Positions 44,807 to 54,427 are shown, numbered from the stretch's first letter. The stretch: 64,000 bases of DNA from Bryobacterales bacterium (GCA_016789785.1 JAEUQE010000006.1:1-64000); one strand, 5' to 3'. Notes: a model not told the origin generated them from the letters alone. Numbers and translations: made by a program.

Positions 44807-45967
44807 ATGTCGTCCAGGACAATTGCGACACTGATCCAACAACTGACTGAGGACCCTTGGAGGGCTGACGTCGGCTTTAGTCCCGAAGTGCGGTCGGTCC
44901 TTGACCTTGTTCTGGACCCTTCAAAGACGGACGCCGAAGTCGCGACCGCGCTATCTGCCTGGCTTTCGAAGTACCAGCCTTGCCTCTTTGGTCGCATCGC
45001 GGCCAAGAAGGGTCTCCTCAGCTATTGCTTCATCAGCGAGGCGGAACTGGCAGACTCCGACGCCACCGTCGCGCAGAGGATTCAAAGCTCTCGCCGTGAG
45101 TGGACCCGGCTCGGATTCGAAGGTAGGGCCAGCGGGTTCATCATCGTTCTCCGTTCGCGCGCGCTTGTCAATGCCGTACCGGACCCCACGGTCCAGGCTA
45201 TTGCCCAGCGTGTGTGTTCGCTCTACCTTCAGGAAGACGTGGCGATGGACAGGATCGCGCTGGATCGAATCTACTTGGAGCAGCCGGGAAACCGGCGTGC
45301 CACATGGGAGTGGGTGACCGGCGTGAATTACTTTTCATCCCAAGCCGACAAAAGGTGGTGGCAGGATCACCGCATCCCGGCAGGTATGGCATTTTCGGTT
45401 AATTCCGTGGGCCATATGGTCAAGTCCGGAAAACTTGCGCGAGCGATGCAGGACTTTGAGCAAGTGATGGAGACAGCACAAGGGGACATCGCCAACCCGA
45501 TTGTTGATTCTCTCGACAAAGCGCTGGAACTCGCGATGCGAACGATCGCCCTCGCGTCGGACGGGCCCTCCGGAAAAGCAACCGCGCTCCTGCCCCGGCC
45601 ATCAGGTGCGGGTGTACCAAGATGCCCCGTGACACTGCCAGCAGCCCTGACGGACAAAGACCATCGCGGATACCAGGGGTGGTACCACACCGACTACACC
45701 TTGCCATCGGAGTACTTCAGACCTGACGTGGAACGTCCGGCTGAGATCCGGACACAGGATTTGGATTTCAGCTACCTATTTGACCAGTCTCTCGATAACC
45801 CGGATTTTGATCGGATGGGTCGAGGCAGAATCATCCGCGATCCCGCGGCTGCGACCGATACCGAGTTGCCAGAGACCTACAGGTGGCAGAAACGGCTTCG
45901 CGGAGAACCATGCGAAGTTGAAATTGACCACGTTGCGAGGTTGAGCGAGGCGCTATCCGATCACTGA
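44807..45967 (+). CDS. Uncharacterised protein downstream of DISARM
   Basis: A 386-residue soluble-looking protein starting 22 bp after drmC on the same strand and probably read with it. I do not recognise a family. The N-terminal 230 residues are mixed alpha/beta (WLSKYQPCLFGRIAAKKGLLSYCFIS, then WTRLGFEGRASGFIIVLRS, and later NYFSSQADKRWWQDHRIPAGMAFSVN). A middle helical block (LDKALELAMRTIALA) is followed by a C-terminal HTDYTLPSEYF and a charged end. The PCLFGR/FSVN features hint at a YqcI/YcgG-like fold, but weakly. It overlaps the tail of the convergent peptidase-like gene by 15 bp. Confidence 0.6.
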   Translation: MSSRTIATLIQQLTEDPWRADVGFSPEVRSVLDLVLDPSKTDAEVATALSAWLSKYQPCLFGRIAAKKGLLSYCFISEAELADSDATVAQRIQSSRREWTRLGFEGRASGFIIVLRSRALVNAVPDPTVQAIAQRVCSLYLQEDVAMDRIALDRIYLEQPGNRRATWEWVTGVNYFSSQADKRWWQDHRIPAGMAFSVNSVGHMVKSGKLARAMQDFEQVMETAQGDIANPIVDSLDKALELAMRTIALASDGPSGKATALLPRPSGAGVPRCPVTLPAALTDKDHRGYQGWYHTDYTLPSEYFRPDVERPAEIRTQDLDFSYLFDQSLDNPDFDRMGRGRIIRDPAAATDTELPETYRWQKRLRGEPCEVEIDHVARLSEALSDH

Positions 45968-47482
45968 GCATCCGTACCGCAGTGCAAGCAACTCAGTGAG
46001 ATCTCTCGTTTGAGGCCGCGATGTGGCTGGCCGAACCAGCGCGAGGCAGTGCAGATTCCTTTCAGTGCTCGTCGTATCCAGAAGGAAGTCAACTGGGTCC
46101 AAATCATCCGCTTCGACCCTGACGATACCTAGGTAGCGAGAGAACGGCACCGTAGTGCAGAGGGTCGCGATCAGTGATTCAGGGGCTCGATTTTCTCCTA
46201 GGATCAGCGATTCGACGTACGAGTGAGACTTCCCAATCCAGCAATCCCAGGATGTAACAGTCTCGCGTGCCGCCAGTATCGACTGCCGATGCGCATGGAT
46301 CTCCCTGACCAATCTGATAGCGGCTCTTTGAAGCTCACCAAATGAGAGTCGGACTTTAGGATGCAGGGGAATCAGCAGATGTGAAAGAACCCACCTCTCG
46401 ATGACCGAGGAGTTCCTCAGCTTGATCTCCAGAAGCAGACGGTCCTTCTTGCGACGATTGTCCGTTTTCCGCCGAATGTCTGCCTTCAGATAGGGACCGT
46501 ACCTGTCATCGTGAATGTACAGCGCTGCGAGATCGCCAGCGCGGTCGTCCATCAATGGATACACGAGGTTCCGGACATGGGGTCGACGGACCTTCATGCC
46601 CGCGACTGCGACGGCGTGCCAGAGATCGCCGCGCTCGATTATCAAAACCGGGGAAATGCCCGAAAGTACCGCAGAATACAGGAGCCCGCGGGACACGTCG
46701 AACGTGTCTGCCCGGTACAGATTCGGCGCGTAGCCCAAGGAATGCACAGCTTGGCACATCTGGTCCAACGAGAGCCCCTCAGAAGGCATAGGTCGGCCAA
46801 AAGGAAGAGTGAACTGGGACGCACGCATCGTGATCTGCGCCGGGGTTGCCGCTGCGCCCTCTTCGAGTTCGCGCGCTCGCTGCAAAGCAGACCACAATGC
46901 GGTTGTAGCGCATGCGCTGACCCCAAGGTCCTGCTGCTGAAACGCGAGTCCTCTGATGGACAGTGGAACGCCCAGAAGGTGAGCTCGACAATCGCAGGCG
47001 CAAGAGAAGTTTCGTAGGTACCCCTTGTCCGCGTCGGCTGCAAAGCACCGGAGAATCGTCCTACCGACCGGGCATCCCGGCAGCGGCTTGATCACAGTGA
47101 ACCCGAGGTAGAACCGCTTCGAAAACTCAGCGCTCTCGGTCCGGAATTGCTCTGGCGGCGCTGTGCTACGGAGGCGCTTCAGTTCACGCTTCAGGACCGC
47201 CGAGTCGCACGAAAAAAAGTGGACTCGTCGGCACGCGTTTGGGTACGGCTGTAGGCTCTTCGAATAGAAGACGCTGTGGTCTTCCATATGATCGCGGTCG
47301 ATATAGTGATCTTCAACAACCAGCGAGTGGCAGTCCAGGTCACGCACGTAACCTTCTACGTATTCGAGTTGTCGATGAGCCTCAGCCTTGCTGGTGAACG
47401 GTGGCACATCCAGAGCAAGAACATCTGCCAGCGAACGGTCGCCGAAACTGACGAATGAGATCTGCTGCCTTGATTGTGCCAC
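45953..47482 (-). CDS. Predicted papain-like (C39-like) cysteine peptidase of unknown role
   Basis: A 509-residue protein with a GTG start at 47482 (alternatives up to 47620). Residues 180-300 carry the layout of a C39-like cysteine peptidase: QQQDLGVSACATTALWSAL with Cys191 preceded by Gln, later LDQMCQAVHSLGY, then ISPVLIIERGDLWHAVAVAGMK with His289. The N-terminal 170 residues (FVSFGDRSLADVLALDVP, DCHSLVVEDHYIDRDHMED) and the C-terminal 200 are not recognised. No signal peptide, so it acts inside the cell. It starts 28 bp after the small 69-residue gene and forms an operon with it. It may be an accessory defence effector or a host-takeover protein; both are guesses. Confidence 0.55.
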   Translation of the reverse strand: MAQSRQQISFVSFGDRSLADVLALDVPPFTSKAEAHRQLEYVEGYVRDLDCHSLVVEDHYIDRDHMEDHSVFYSKSLQPYPNACRRVHFFSCDSAVLKRELKRLRSTAPPEQFRTESAEFSKRFYLGFTVIKPLPGCPVGRTILRCFAADADKGYLRNFSCACDCRAHLLGVPLSIRGLAFQQQDLGVSACATTALWSALQRARELEEGAAATPAQITMRASQFTLPFGRPMPSEGLSLDQMCQAVHSLGYAPNLYRADTFDVSRGLLYSAVLSGISPVLIIERGDLWHAVAVAGMKVRRPHVRNLVYPLMDDRAGDLAALYIHDDRYGPYLKADIRRKTDNRRKKDRLLLEIKLRNSSVIERWVLSHLLIPLHPKVRLSFGELQRAAIRLVREIHAHRQSILAARETVTSWDCWIGKSHSYVESLILGENRAPESLIATLCTTVPFSRYLGIVRVEADDLDPVDFLLDTTSTERNLHCLALVRPATSRPQTRDLTELLALRYGCSVIG

Positions 47483-47510
47483 ACTCCATGCTTTCCGACA
47501 CGGCTCCGCA

Positions 47511-47720
47511 TCACGCTTTTGTGTTGATACGAATCGCGAAGTCCTTTTGGGTGAGATGTTCGGAAGAACGCACGGCTTCCACGAGCGGCTTCGTTCGGCT
47601 TTCCCAGCGAGCCAGGGCACGGGTCAAGCGTTCTTGGGCTTTGGGGTCGGATAATCGCTCCGTCGCTGCACCGGCGGCGACGGCGGCATTTCTTCGGGCG
47701 GCTTTGCTCCGTATCGCCAT
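47511..47720 (-). CDS. Small basic protein upstream of the peptidase-like gene
   Basis: A 69-residue, Ala- and Arg-rich helical protein (MAIRSKAARRNAAVAAGAATERL, then KAQERLTRALARWESRTKPLVEAV). A strong AAGGA ribosome site lies 8 bp before the ATG at 47720, which decides this start over a longer frame to 47855. It sits between the HTH gene and the peptidase-like gene in one leftward operon. No family recognised; size and composition would fit a small regulatory or antitoxin-like protein. Confidence 0.5.
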   Translation of the reverse strand: MAIRSKAARRNAAVAAGAATERLSDPKAQERLTRALARWESRTKPLVEAVRSSEHLTQKDFAIRINTKA

Positions 47721-47797
47721 GTAGTATTCCTTAGGTTCCGAGTCGAAAATGTCCATGATGCCACAGCAGGGACGGGAATGGCCATGCAAGTGGTTGC

Positions 47798-47998
47798 TTA
47801 GTTGATTTCCCATTTTCGCCGTAGCTCGATGATCGAAGCACCGCGGATCTTCCATCGTTGCTTCGGCCCGACTTTCTTGGCCTCGACTTCCTCGCGCTTG
47901 CAGTACTCCTTCAGTGTGGCCTCAGTCACCTCGCCGGCGAGGAATTCGGCAGCCTCTCTTGCAGTATACCAATCATTTGGTTTCAACGGTTTGGCCAC
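47798..47998 (-). CDS. Small helix-turn-helix DNA-binding protein
   Basis: A 66-residue protein starting with GTG at 47998. WYTAREAAEFLAGEVTEATLKEYCKREEVEAKKVGPKQRWKIRGASIIELRRKW is a MerR/excisionase-like HTH_17 fold. It leads the small leftward operon with the 69-residue and peptidase-like genes. Just upstream (48025-48065) is an AT-rich patch with TATAG/TATAAT-like words, a plausible promoter. It probably regulates this operon. Confidence 0.65.
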   Translation of the reverse strand: MAKPLKPNDWYTAREAAEFLAGEVTEATLKEYCKREEVEAKKVGPKQRWKIRGASIIELRRKWEIN

Positions 47999-48103
47999 TG
48001 ATCCTAAGCATATCCGAAGTTAGATATGGCTGTCTATAGGAAACTATAATAATCTATCGGTTCCCATCTGGAAGCCAGCCCCGCTATCGCGAGGGCAAGT
48101 TGG

Positions 48104-48451
48104 TTAGCCAGGGCCGCTGGGGAAGAACGTCCGGACTAGCGGCTCGAACCACGAACGGTCCACGTCGGCACCGTACGACGACCAACCCTCGATCGCGGCC
48201 TTGATGCGAGCGGCCTCACCATCAGAGAACTCGAACTCTTTGACGGGTATGGACAAAGCCGGGTTCCAGACCGTTCGTTCCTGCCCACTGACCGTCTCGC
48301 GCTTTAACTGGATTGCTTCCGCTTCCTCTCGCGTCAATGCGATGGAGTCCTGGATTGCCCAGATCGCCCGGACGCCAGCCACGTCCGTCCGCTGCGCTCC
48401 CAGTAGTGCATGCAGGTTCAGTCGCTGGGTTTGATTGAGTGTAAGTTTCAT
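48104..48451 (-). CDS. Small phage protein at the end of the tail operon
   Basis: A 115-residue protein (MKLTLNQTQRLNLHALLGAQRTDVAGVRAIWAIQDSIALTREEAEAI..., FSDGEAARIKAAIEGW). It is similar in style to short phage proteins made after tail fibres, which have conserved 'L...Q...L..ll..q.g........i....l.lt..E'. It starts 10 bp after the tail-fibre gene stop and is the last gene of the leftward structural operon. Role unknown, perhaps in assembly or as a modulator. Confidence 0.55.
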   Translation of the reverse strand: MKLTLNQTQRLNLHALLGAQRTDVAGVRAIWAIQDSIALTREEAEAIQLKRETVSGQERTVWNPALSIPVKEFEFSDGEAARIKAAIEGWSSYGADVDRSWFEPLVRTFFPSGPG

Positions 48452-48461
48452 TCTCTTTCCT

Positions 48462-50768
48462 TTACGGGTTGGAATAGAGCAGGATGTAGCCCGCCGTGAC
48501 TCCGGCAGGGTTCTTCACTTTGATCACGCCAGACCATCCGGACGGATTCGTGGCGCCCATCAATTCCGCGAACCGGTAGCCGTTGCCATTGCTGCCCGCG
48601 ATGATCAGTTCGCCGCCCGCCGTGACTTGCAGCAGCGTGTGATCAGCGAGGTTCGAGCCCGGACCGGCCACCCGGAAAGGCGACTCGCTGCTGTCCTTCG
48701 CCACGACCAGCATCGGGCCGCACGCGACTCCGGCCGCAACCGGCGATGCCTGATAGCCCCAGGTGCGTGCGTAGCCTTTCTTCGGATCGTTGCCTTGCTG
48801 GAGGCACGCGCCCCAAAGGTGGATATCGCCCGAGGTCCAGTTGTCGCCGTTCCCCGCATACTGCCGCACGACGATCCACAGTCCGGTCTGCCCGCCAGCC
48901 AGCGTTCCGGTGATCTTGAACCGCTGCCACGACGTCGTGAGGACAATGCTGGTTGGGCCGGCGAGGTATCCGGCGTAGGCGTTGTCCACCATGGCGATGG
49001 ACACCTGCTTCGTTCCGGACGGGACCTTCGCCCAGATGTATAAGGTGTACTGCCCGCCTGAAACCAAGCCGGCGATCTGCTGCTGGATGACCGGCGTCGA
49101 AGTGCTCGCGGTTACCGTCTCGGCGGTCGTATTGCCGTCCGGAGCCGTGACGCTGTTGGCCGTGACCGAACAGGAGCCGCCGTTCTTGTCCCACGTGGCG
49201 ACGCTGAAGTCCTCTGAGTACTTCGCCATATTCTCGAACGCGCCGCCGACCGTCTGGAAAGCGCCGCACTCAACGGACTGAAAGTGCGATTCGAGGTATG
49301 CCCATAGGTTGTTGACGGCGACGTAGCCGAAGTTCGCGCCCGCGGAGCCGTCGCGCAGGACGACCGTGGTGGCCGTTGCGTTCGAGGTTGCGTCGCTGAT
49401 CTGGGCAGAGGTGTGGCTGTGCGAGGGCAGGTCGCCTGCCGCGATCGCCGAAACGGTCACCGCCGCGCCCGAGCTCGCCTGCTTCAGGAAGCCGGGACCG
49501 GTCGTGGAGAGATCCGCGCCGGTGCCGCCACGCGCGAGTGCGAGCGTGCCGGAGTTGATATCCGAGGCCGCGTGCGTGTGGGTCGCGTTCGCCTTGGCCG
49601 CACTAGTGCCGTCAACGAGCACGGAGTCAGTGGCGTTCCCCACGGCTCCCTGGAGTGCACCTCCGGAGTCGATGACGGCGGCGCGGGATGGATTCCATCC
49701 CAACCCCTTCGTCGGCCGCGCGGTCAGATCCGAGACCAGGTTCATCACGTCGCTTTCCGCGTGCGAGTGCGTCGGAACGGAGCCGAGCGCCACAGTGACC
49801 GTGACCCGATCATTTCCCGAATCGTCCGCGAACGAGAGCGCCATGTTTGCGCCTTGGATCAGATTCAGCGCGCGCCGCGTGCCGACGACGGAGCCGCTGT
49901 TCTGGATCGTAAACGGCAACGATCCGGAGACAATGTCGCCAGCCACGTGGGTGTGGGCTGGCAGGTCGGCGGCGGATAGCGTCGTTCCGCCAGTGGCGCG
50001 CCCCTTGGCATCGACGGTGAGCTTGGTATAAGTGCCAGGCGTGACGCCAGACGACGCCACTGAGAGCACCCCTGCCGCAACAGCGAGGCCTCCTGTGGGA
50101 TCTATCTGGACGATGCCCTTGCTGGTGGTCGTGGCGTCCGGATACGAGAACGCGCCGAAGGTCTGCCCGGGCGCGAAGTCGATGATCGCATCCATGGCGA
50201 TGTGGTCGTTCGCGTTGAGCGCCATGCCTAGGTCGCCGGAGTTGTCGGCCTTGCGCCACTTCACCGCGCCGGTATTGGGTAGCCTGACCAGTCCGGTGCC
50301 AGCCTTGGTGCCGGATCCGAATTCCGCACCGTCCTGGAACGTCTTCACGCCGGTGACCGTCACCGCGCCGTCCTTCCGGACGTAGTTGCGCGCGACGGAG
50401 GTCCCCAGGTCGTTCTCGATCGCGAGCACCGCGGACTGGAGTGCGGTGATGAAGCCTGCGACCATGTTGGCCCGGACAGTAGCTCCGCTCGCGTGGCTGG
50501 CCGCCGTGGTTCCGAACGCACCACGCTGGCAACCGGTGAACTGCGATCCGCTCCGCGCCGTGTAGATGACGAGCTCGTCGTTGATGGAAAGCACGCCGTA
50601 GGCATCTGCGAACCCACCGGCAGTGGACTGGACGCTGATGGTCGAGTCGCCCGCGCCCACAGCGGACGTGGTTGTGGTTTCGAGCGGCTTGGCCGAGAAC
50701 GCATCGACCGGGCTGTACAGCGTGGCGGCAGTGTCGATTGCTGAGGGGAAACTACTCATTGGAGGCAC
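48462..50768 (-). CDS. Phage tail fibre-like protein
   Basis: A 768-residue repetitive fibre protein. It has modules typical of phage fibres: SVQSTAGGFADAYGVLSINDELVIYTARSGSQFTGCQRGAFGTTAASHASGATV (residues 40-100), several 'T.Y..LTVDAKGRATGGTTLSAADLPAHTHVAGDI' units (about 235-460), and a C-terminal carbohydrate-binding-like beta domain (TWDKNGGSCSVTANSVTAPDGNTTAETVTA, VVRQYAGNGDNWTSGDIHLWGA). It likely recognises the host surface. The ATG overlaps the end of the previous gene; an ATG 9 bp downstream is also possible. Confidence 0.8.
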   Translation of the reverse strand: MPPMSSFPSAIDTAATLYSPVDAFSAKPLETTTTSAVGAGDSTISVQSTAGGFADAYGVLSINDELVIYTARSGSQFTGCQRGAFGTTAASHASGATVRANMVAGFITALQSAVLAIENDLGTSVARNYVRKDGAVTVTGVKTFQDGAEFGSGTKAGTGLVRLPNTGAVKWRKADNSGDLGMALNANDHIAMDAIIDFAPGQTFGAFSYPDATTTSKGIVQIDPTGGLAVAAGVLSVASSGVTPGTYTKLTVDAKGRATGGTTLSAADLPAHTHVAGDIVSGSLPFTIQNSGSVVGTRRALNLIQGANMALSFADDSGNDRVTVTVALGSVPTHSHAESDVMNLVSDLTARPTKGLGWNPSRAAVIDSGGALQGAVGNATDSVLVDGTSAAKANATHTHAASDINSGTLALARGGTGADLSTTGPGFLKQASSGAAVTVSAIAAGDLPSHSHTSAQISDATSNATATTVVLRDGSAGANFGYVAVNNLWAYLESHFQSVECGAFQTVGGAFENMAKYSEDFSVATWDKNGGSCSVTANSVTAPDGNTTAETVTASTSTPVIQQQIAGLVSGGQYTLYIWAKVPSGTKQVSIAMVDNAYAGYLAGPTSIVLTTSWQRFKITGTLAGGQTGLWIVVRQYAGNGDNWTSGDIHLWGACLQQGNDPKKGYARTWGYQASPVAAGVACGPMLVVAKDSSESPFRVAGPGSNLADHTLLQVTAGGELIIAGSNGNGYRFAELMGATNPSGWSGVIKVKNPAGVTAGYILLYSNP

Positions 50769-53700
50769 TCGTGTTGAAGCGGAACTGATTCAGTGCGCCA
50801 CTGGCCGCAGGCACCCAGGCTTGCGCGATCGGCGCTTCGATGGCGCGCGCGGCCCTGGGCTTGAAGTACTGCGCGTTGCTCACGGAGACCGAATAGATTG
50901 GCAGTGGAACCGGACGGCTGTTCAGGCAGAACTGGTCGAACGCCCAGAAGCAGAACGAATAGAGCTTAAGCGGCAACCACATGCCGTAGGCTTGCGCCAT
51001 CGGCGGGTCCGGAGGACCGTATAGCCCCGACAGGAACATGCACTCCTCGGCGGGCCGGCCAAGCGTCGACCTGCCGAACGAGATCACCTGCCGCATGAGG
51101 CTGCTGTTCTTCTGCCACACGTCATAGTCGAATCCCTCGCACCGGAAGTACCTGATGCCATAACTGCTGTTCTTCCACTCGTTGGGCAGGTTCACGTGCA
51201 TCAGGAGACGCCGGTAAGCCGGGTCCGGAGACGGCTTCCCCTGGTTGGCGTCGAGCGGCCACAGGCACTCGAACACCGCCGTCGGATGGTACGAGCGGAC
51301 GTAGGAGATCACATCCTGGCAGTAGGCCCAGATGCGGTCGCGCAGGAAATCCGCCGTCTCGTACGGATGCGCCGGGTCGCCGGCAGGATCGTCGTTGTTC
51401 GCGTGGAACGGCCAGATCTGGTGTCCCTTGGCGGCGGCGAAGTCATCAATGGCCTGTTGGTCATAGAAGCCCATGCCGCCGCTCGGGTCCTCGCCCTGGT
51501 TGTCGAAATACCAGTACTGCGTCTCGCCGAATTGCAAGATGACCGGCGCGCCCGCCGCCGCGATCTGGTCGGCGCACTCCTTGTACATCTGCTTCAGGTA
51601 GTTCCGGACGCGCGTGCCGAAGTGCATCTGGTGCGACGGGATCTCCAGGTACACGTCGGCGCCGGGACTGACCACGCCGGCCACATACGACAGATACTTC
51701 GCGCGCATCTCGGCGGGCGGGTTATAGCACTCCATCGAGAACGCGAACGATGCCTTGATGCCCGCCGCTTGGAACTGGCCGGCGAGGTCGCGAATCCACC
51801 GGCGTGCTCCTTCGGTCATGACCGGCGAGACCGAGTCGATCATCTCCCAATCGCCCTCGGTGCCAGGCGTCCCCATCTGGTTGGTCAACGTGAGCGTCAC
51901 CGAATTCGGCGCGCTGACCGCCAAGCCGGTGAACGTCCAGGACGGAGCCTTCGATTGGACGCGTAGCGTGGTGCTCGTTCCGAAGTTGTCATCGGCCCAC
52001 ACGCCGGCAAACATGCCGTTGATCGCGGCGCGCATGTGAGAGACGATATGCTGGAGCGTCTCGCCGTAGCCGATGGCGTGATTGATGGTCGTCCCGCCAA
52101 TCGAGAACGAGACTACATCGCCCGGAGACGGAGTGCCCGTGAAGGCGATTGTGGCATACGGGTACGTGGCGTTCACACGCCTGCGCTTGTTGTTCCAGAA
52201 GACTCCCATGTAGACGTCGGCGTGGCCCTTGAATCCCAGTTTCTGGAGTTGCCATAGGTGCCAGGCCGGGGGTTTCTTGTAGCCGTGGTCCGTGTCGAAG
52301 TCGATGGCCAACGAGACGTCGCTGTACGCCTGCGGTGCGTCCGGAACGTCCACGGGCACAAGCGGCCACAGGTAATCGAAGTAGAAGTAATAGCCGGTAC
52401 TGGAGGCGTGCTTCTCAAACAGCGCGGTGATCTCGACCGTGTGCGTGCCGGCCGCAACCGCGCCGCGGAGTTTGATGTTGGCCGTGGTGCCGTCGTACTC
52501 GCTAAGGAACAGGTCGTGTGTGGTAGGCGCATCGCCGTCCACGGAGATCCTGATCTTGCCGCAGTCGGTGTTGAGGAAGGTCCCAAGATACAGATCGTGC
52601 TGCTGTGTGTGCGAGTAGCGGAGGGAAACCTTCCGGGCGTCCAGCGCAGAGGAAGGCGCACAACGCCGTGCGTGCCCTGTGGACCACCATTGGCTGGGCC
52701 AGCCAGAACCATAGGAGTACTTCTCCCAATAACCCGTGTACGTGCATCGTGCGTCGGATTCCTCGATCCTTGGCGCGCCACCGCCGACCTTCAGGCTGCC
52801 GTCGCCTGTGACCTGGATATTCGAGAGCGTGCAACCCCATTCGACATCGCTGGCGTACCCGCTTTGCGGCGAGAGCTTTTTCATGCGCACGCCCGCCGAC
52901 CATGAGCGAGGCGTCGAGGACTGGTAGCCACGCTCGACGGTGATCAGCGTGGACGAGTCCACCGAGATGAGACGCACGCGCTCCTCGGCGAACGGTGAGC
53001 CGATGAAGTACCGGCCTCCGGAGAGTTTCGAGGAATCGTCGACCGGCCAAATTGTATCGCTTGGGCCCACGTCGGCCGTGAGGAAGCAACCGTCTTCCAG
53101 TTCGCCCTCGGCCTGCTCGAAGCGCGGCGCAAATACGATGTACATCTTCCGGCAGTCGTTCATCGGAACAGCGCGGCTTTGCTTGTCCGTTAGTGGCTGC
53201 GTGAAGTCGAGCGTGATGTGGTACTTGGTGTTGTCGTCGCCGCCGTTGAAGCGGTAGGTCGAACCCGATGCAGACCAGTCGAGCGCCTGGGCGCCCGCGC
53301 CGTCGTGTCCGGATGTGACGAGGATGCGGTCCAGGTTGCCAAGCTTGCCATAGCGTCCCGCTGGAAGCGCGGCCGACTTGAATTCGATCGTGAGCTTCGC
53401 ACCACCCGTGTAGCCGCTAGCGGTGGCCGCGATTACGGCTGTCTGTTCCGGGCCGAACCTGCCGGACACCGTTTCGCCCGGTGTGTTGATCAGCGCCGCC
53501 GCCTTTTGAGCGGCATGCTTTGCTTGGGTTCTGCGCGTCACGTAACTATCGGCGGCGTGTGTCATCGTGATCCGCGCACGGATGAAGCCCAGGATCTCGT
53601 TGACCTCAAGCACCAGGACCAACTCCTCGTTCGCGCCGGTGCGTTCGATCCATGCCATGTCGCCCACTTCGAATCCAGCGGCGTCGTCCACGTGGAGATC

Positions 53701-54291
53701 GACAGGCAGCAGAGTGCCGCCAACATCAGTTGCCGGCTGCACGTTGCTGGTCAGTTGCGTCTCGAACCGGCACTCGAGGGGCGTGATCGTGTACCGTGTG
53801 TCGCGGAAGTAGATGTGGAGATAGTCGATGCCTTCGGCGGGTTCTTCACCGCTCAGATCGATTTCCACGCTGGCCGGAGTTTCGCTGCCGGAGACGACCG
53901 TGGCGTGATCGAGCAACCGCACTTCGTAGATGTCCTCCGGTACGATCCCCTTGCCGCAGACGAACGTCATGGCGTCCCAGGAGACGGAGGGGTACTTCGC
54001 GGCGTCCAAACGCATCGCGCCGTCGAGCGCATTGTCATACTCGATGTCGAATTCGAGTTTCAGGCCGGAGAGATCGGTCTTGGGAAGGTGCTTGCACCTG
54101 AGGTGATTGAAATAGTCGTAGGCGTTCCACCAGCCCAGGACCGCGAAATCATCCGGCGCCTGAAAGATGCCGGAAATGGACACACCTGTCTCGGTCCCGT
54201 CGTACATCGTGGTCGTCGCGCCGCGTCCGGTGAATCCCTGAGTCTGGAAGTTCCGACGCGGGTCGAAGATTTGGAGTGGTTCAGAAGGCAA
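50752..54291 (-). CDS. Large phage tail/baseplate protein with a TIM-barrel-like region
   Basis: A 1179-residue protein. Residues 1-420 are beta-rich (FEVGDMAWIERTGANEELVLVLEVNEI..., VPMNDCRKMYIVFAPRF). Residues 440-660 contain a hook of fibre-like and lectin-like sheets. From about 680 on, the run DVSLAIDFDTDHGYKKPPAWHLWQLQKLGF, FAFSMECYNPPAEMRAKYL, GAPVILQFGETQYWYF and AVFECLWPLDANQGKPSPD looks like a glycosidase-type TIM barrel, with Glu in 'SMECYN' and 'FGETQYW' as possible acids. It could degrade or bind host polysaccharide. It is separated from the upstream tail gene by the NACHT/nuclease cassette. Function is inferred only from place and look. Confidence 0.6.
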   Translation of the reverse strand: MPSEPLQIFDPRRNFQTQGFTGRGATTTMYDGTETGVSISGIFQAPDDFAVLGWWNAYDYFNHLRCKHLPKTDLSGLKLEFDIEYDNALDGAMRLDAAKYPSVSWDAMTFVCGKGIVPEDIYEVRLLDHATVVSGSETPASVEIDLSGEEPAEGIDYLHIYFRDTRYTITPLECRFETQLTSNVQPATDVGGTLLPVDLHVDDAAGFEVGDMAWIERTGANEELVLVLEVNEILGFIRARITMTHAADSYVTRRTQAKHAAQKAAALINTPGETVSGRFGPEQTAVIAATASGYTGGAKLTIEFKSAALPAGRYGKLGNLDRILVTSGHDGAGAQALDWSASGSTYRFNGGDDNTKYHITLDFTQPLTDKQSRAVPMNDCRKMYIVFAPRFEQAEGELEDGCFLTADVGPSDTIWPVDDSSKLSGGRYFIGSPFAEERVRLISVDSSTLITVERGYQSSTPRSWSAGVRMKKLSPQSGYASDVEWGCTLSNIQVTGDGSLKVGGGAPRIEESDARCTYTGYWEKYSYGSGWPSQWWSTGHARRCAPSSALDARKVSLRYSHTQQHDLYLGTFLNTDCGKIRISVDGDAPTTHDLFLSEYDGTTANIKLRGAVAAGTHTVEITALFEKHASSTGYYFYFDYLWPLVPVDVPDAPQAYSDVSLAIDFDTDHGYKKPPAWHLWQLQKLGFKGHADVYMGVFWNNKRRRVNATYPYATIAFTGTPSPGDVVSFSIGGTTINHAIGYGETLQHIVSHMRAAINGMFAGVWADDNFGTSTTLRVQSKAPSWTFTGLAVSAPNSVTLTLTNQMGTPGTEGDWEMIDSVSPVMTEGARRWIRDLAGQFQAAGIKASFAFSMECYNPPAEMRAKYLSYVAGVVSPGADVYLEIPSHQMHFGTRVRNYLKQMYKECADQIAAAGAPVILQFGETQYWYFDNQGEDPSGGMGFYDQQAIDDFAAAKGHQIWPFHANNDDPAGDPAHPYETADFLRDRIWAYCQDVISYVRSYHPTAVFECLWPLDANQGKPSPDPAYRRLLMHVNLPNEWKNSSYGIRYFRCEGFDYDVWQKNSSLMRQVISFGRSTLGRPAEECMFLSGLYGPPDPPMAQAYGMWLPLKLYSFCFWAFDQFCLNSRPVPLPIYSVSVSNAQYFKPRAARAIEAPIAQAWVPAASGALNQFRFNTSASNE

Positions 54292-54427
54292 AGGAATGTG
54301 ATCGTCGAACGACAGTGAACTTGATCCGACTAAAGGTGCGCGATTAAGGGAGAACTGATCTTCCGTACATTCTCAAGTTGCGCGTGGTTACCGGCGAAAT
54401 CAGTCAGGTTGCCGAAACGCTGCATCG

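Larger units (their letters stand above)
21600..48100. mobile_element. Left part of a phage-like integrated element with defence cargo
   Basis: An integrase at the left edge, replication/early genes on the minus strand (23.0-27.0 kb) and a tail module on the same strand (48.1-64 kb) bracket the Argonaute and DISARM cargo, of which DISARM is read the opposite way. The right end, with head and packaging genes, is beyond the window, so the element is incomplete here. Exact ends are unknown; 21565-21763 is gene-free and is one candidate for the left attachment site. Confidence 0.65.
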
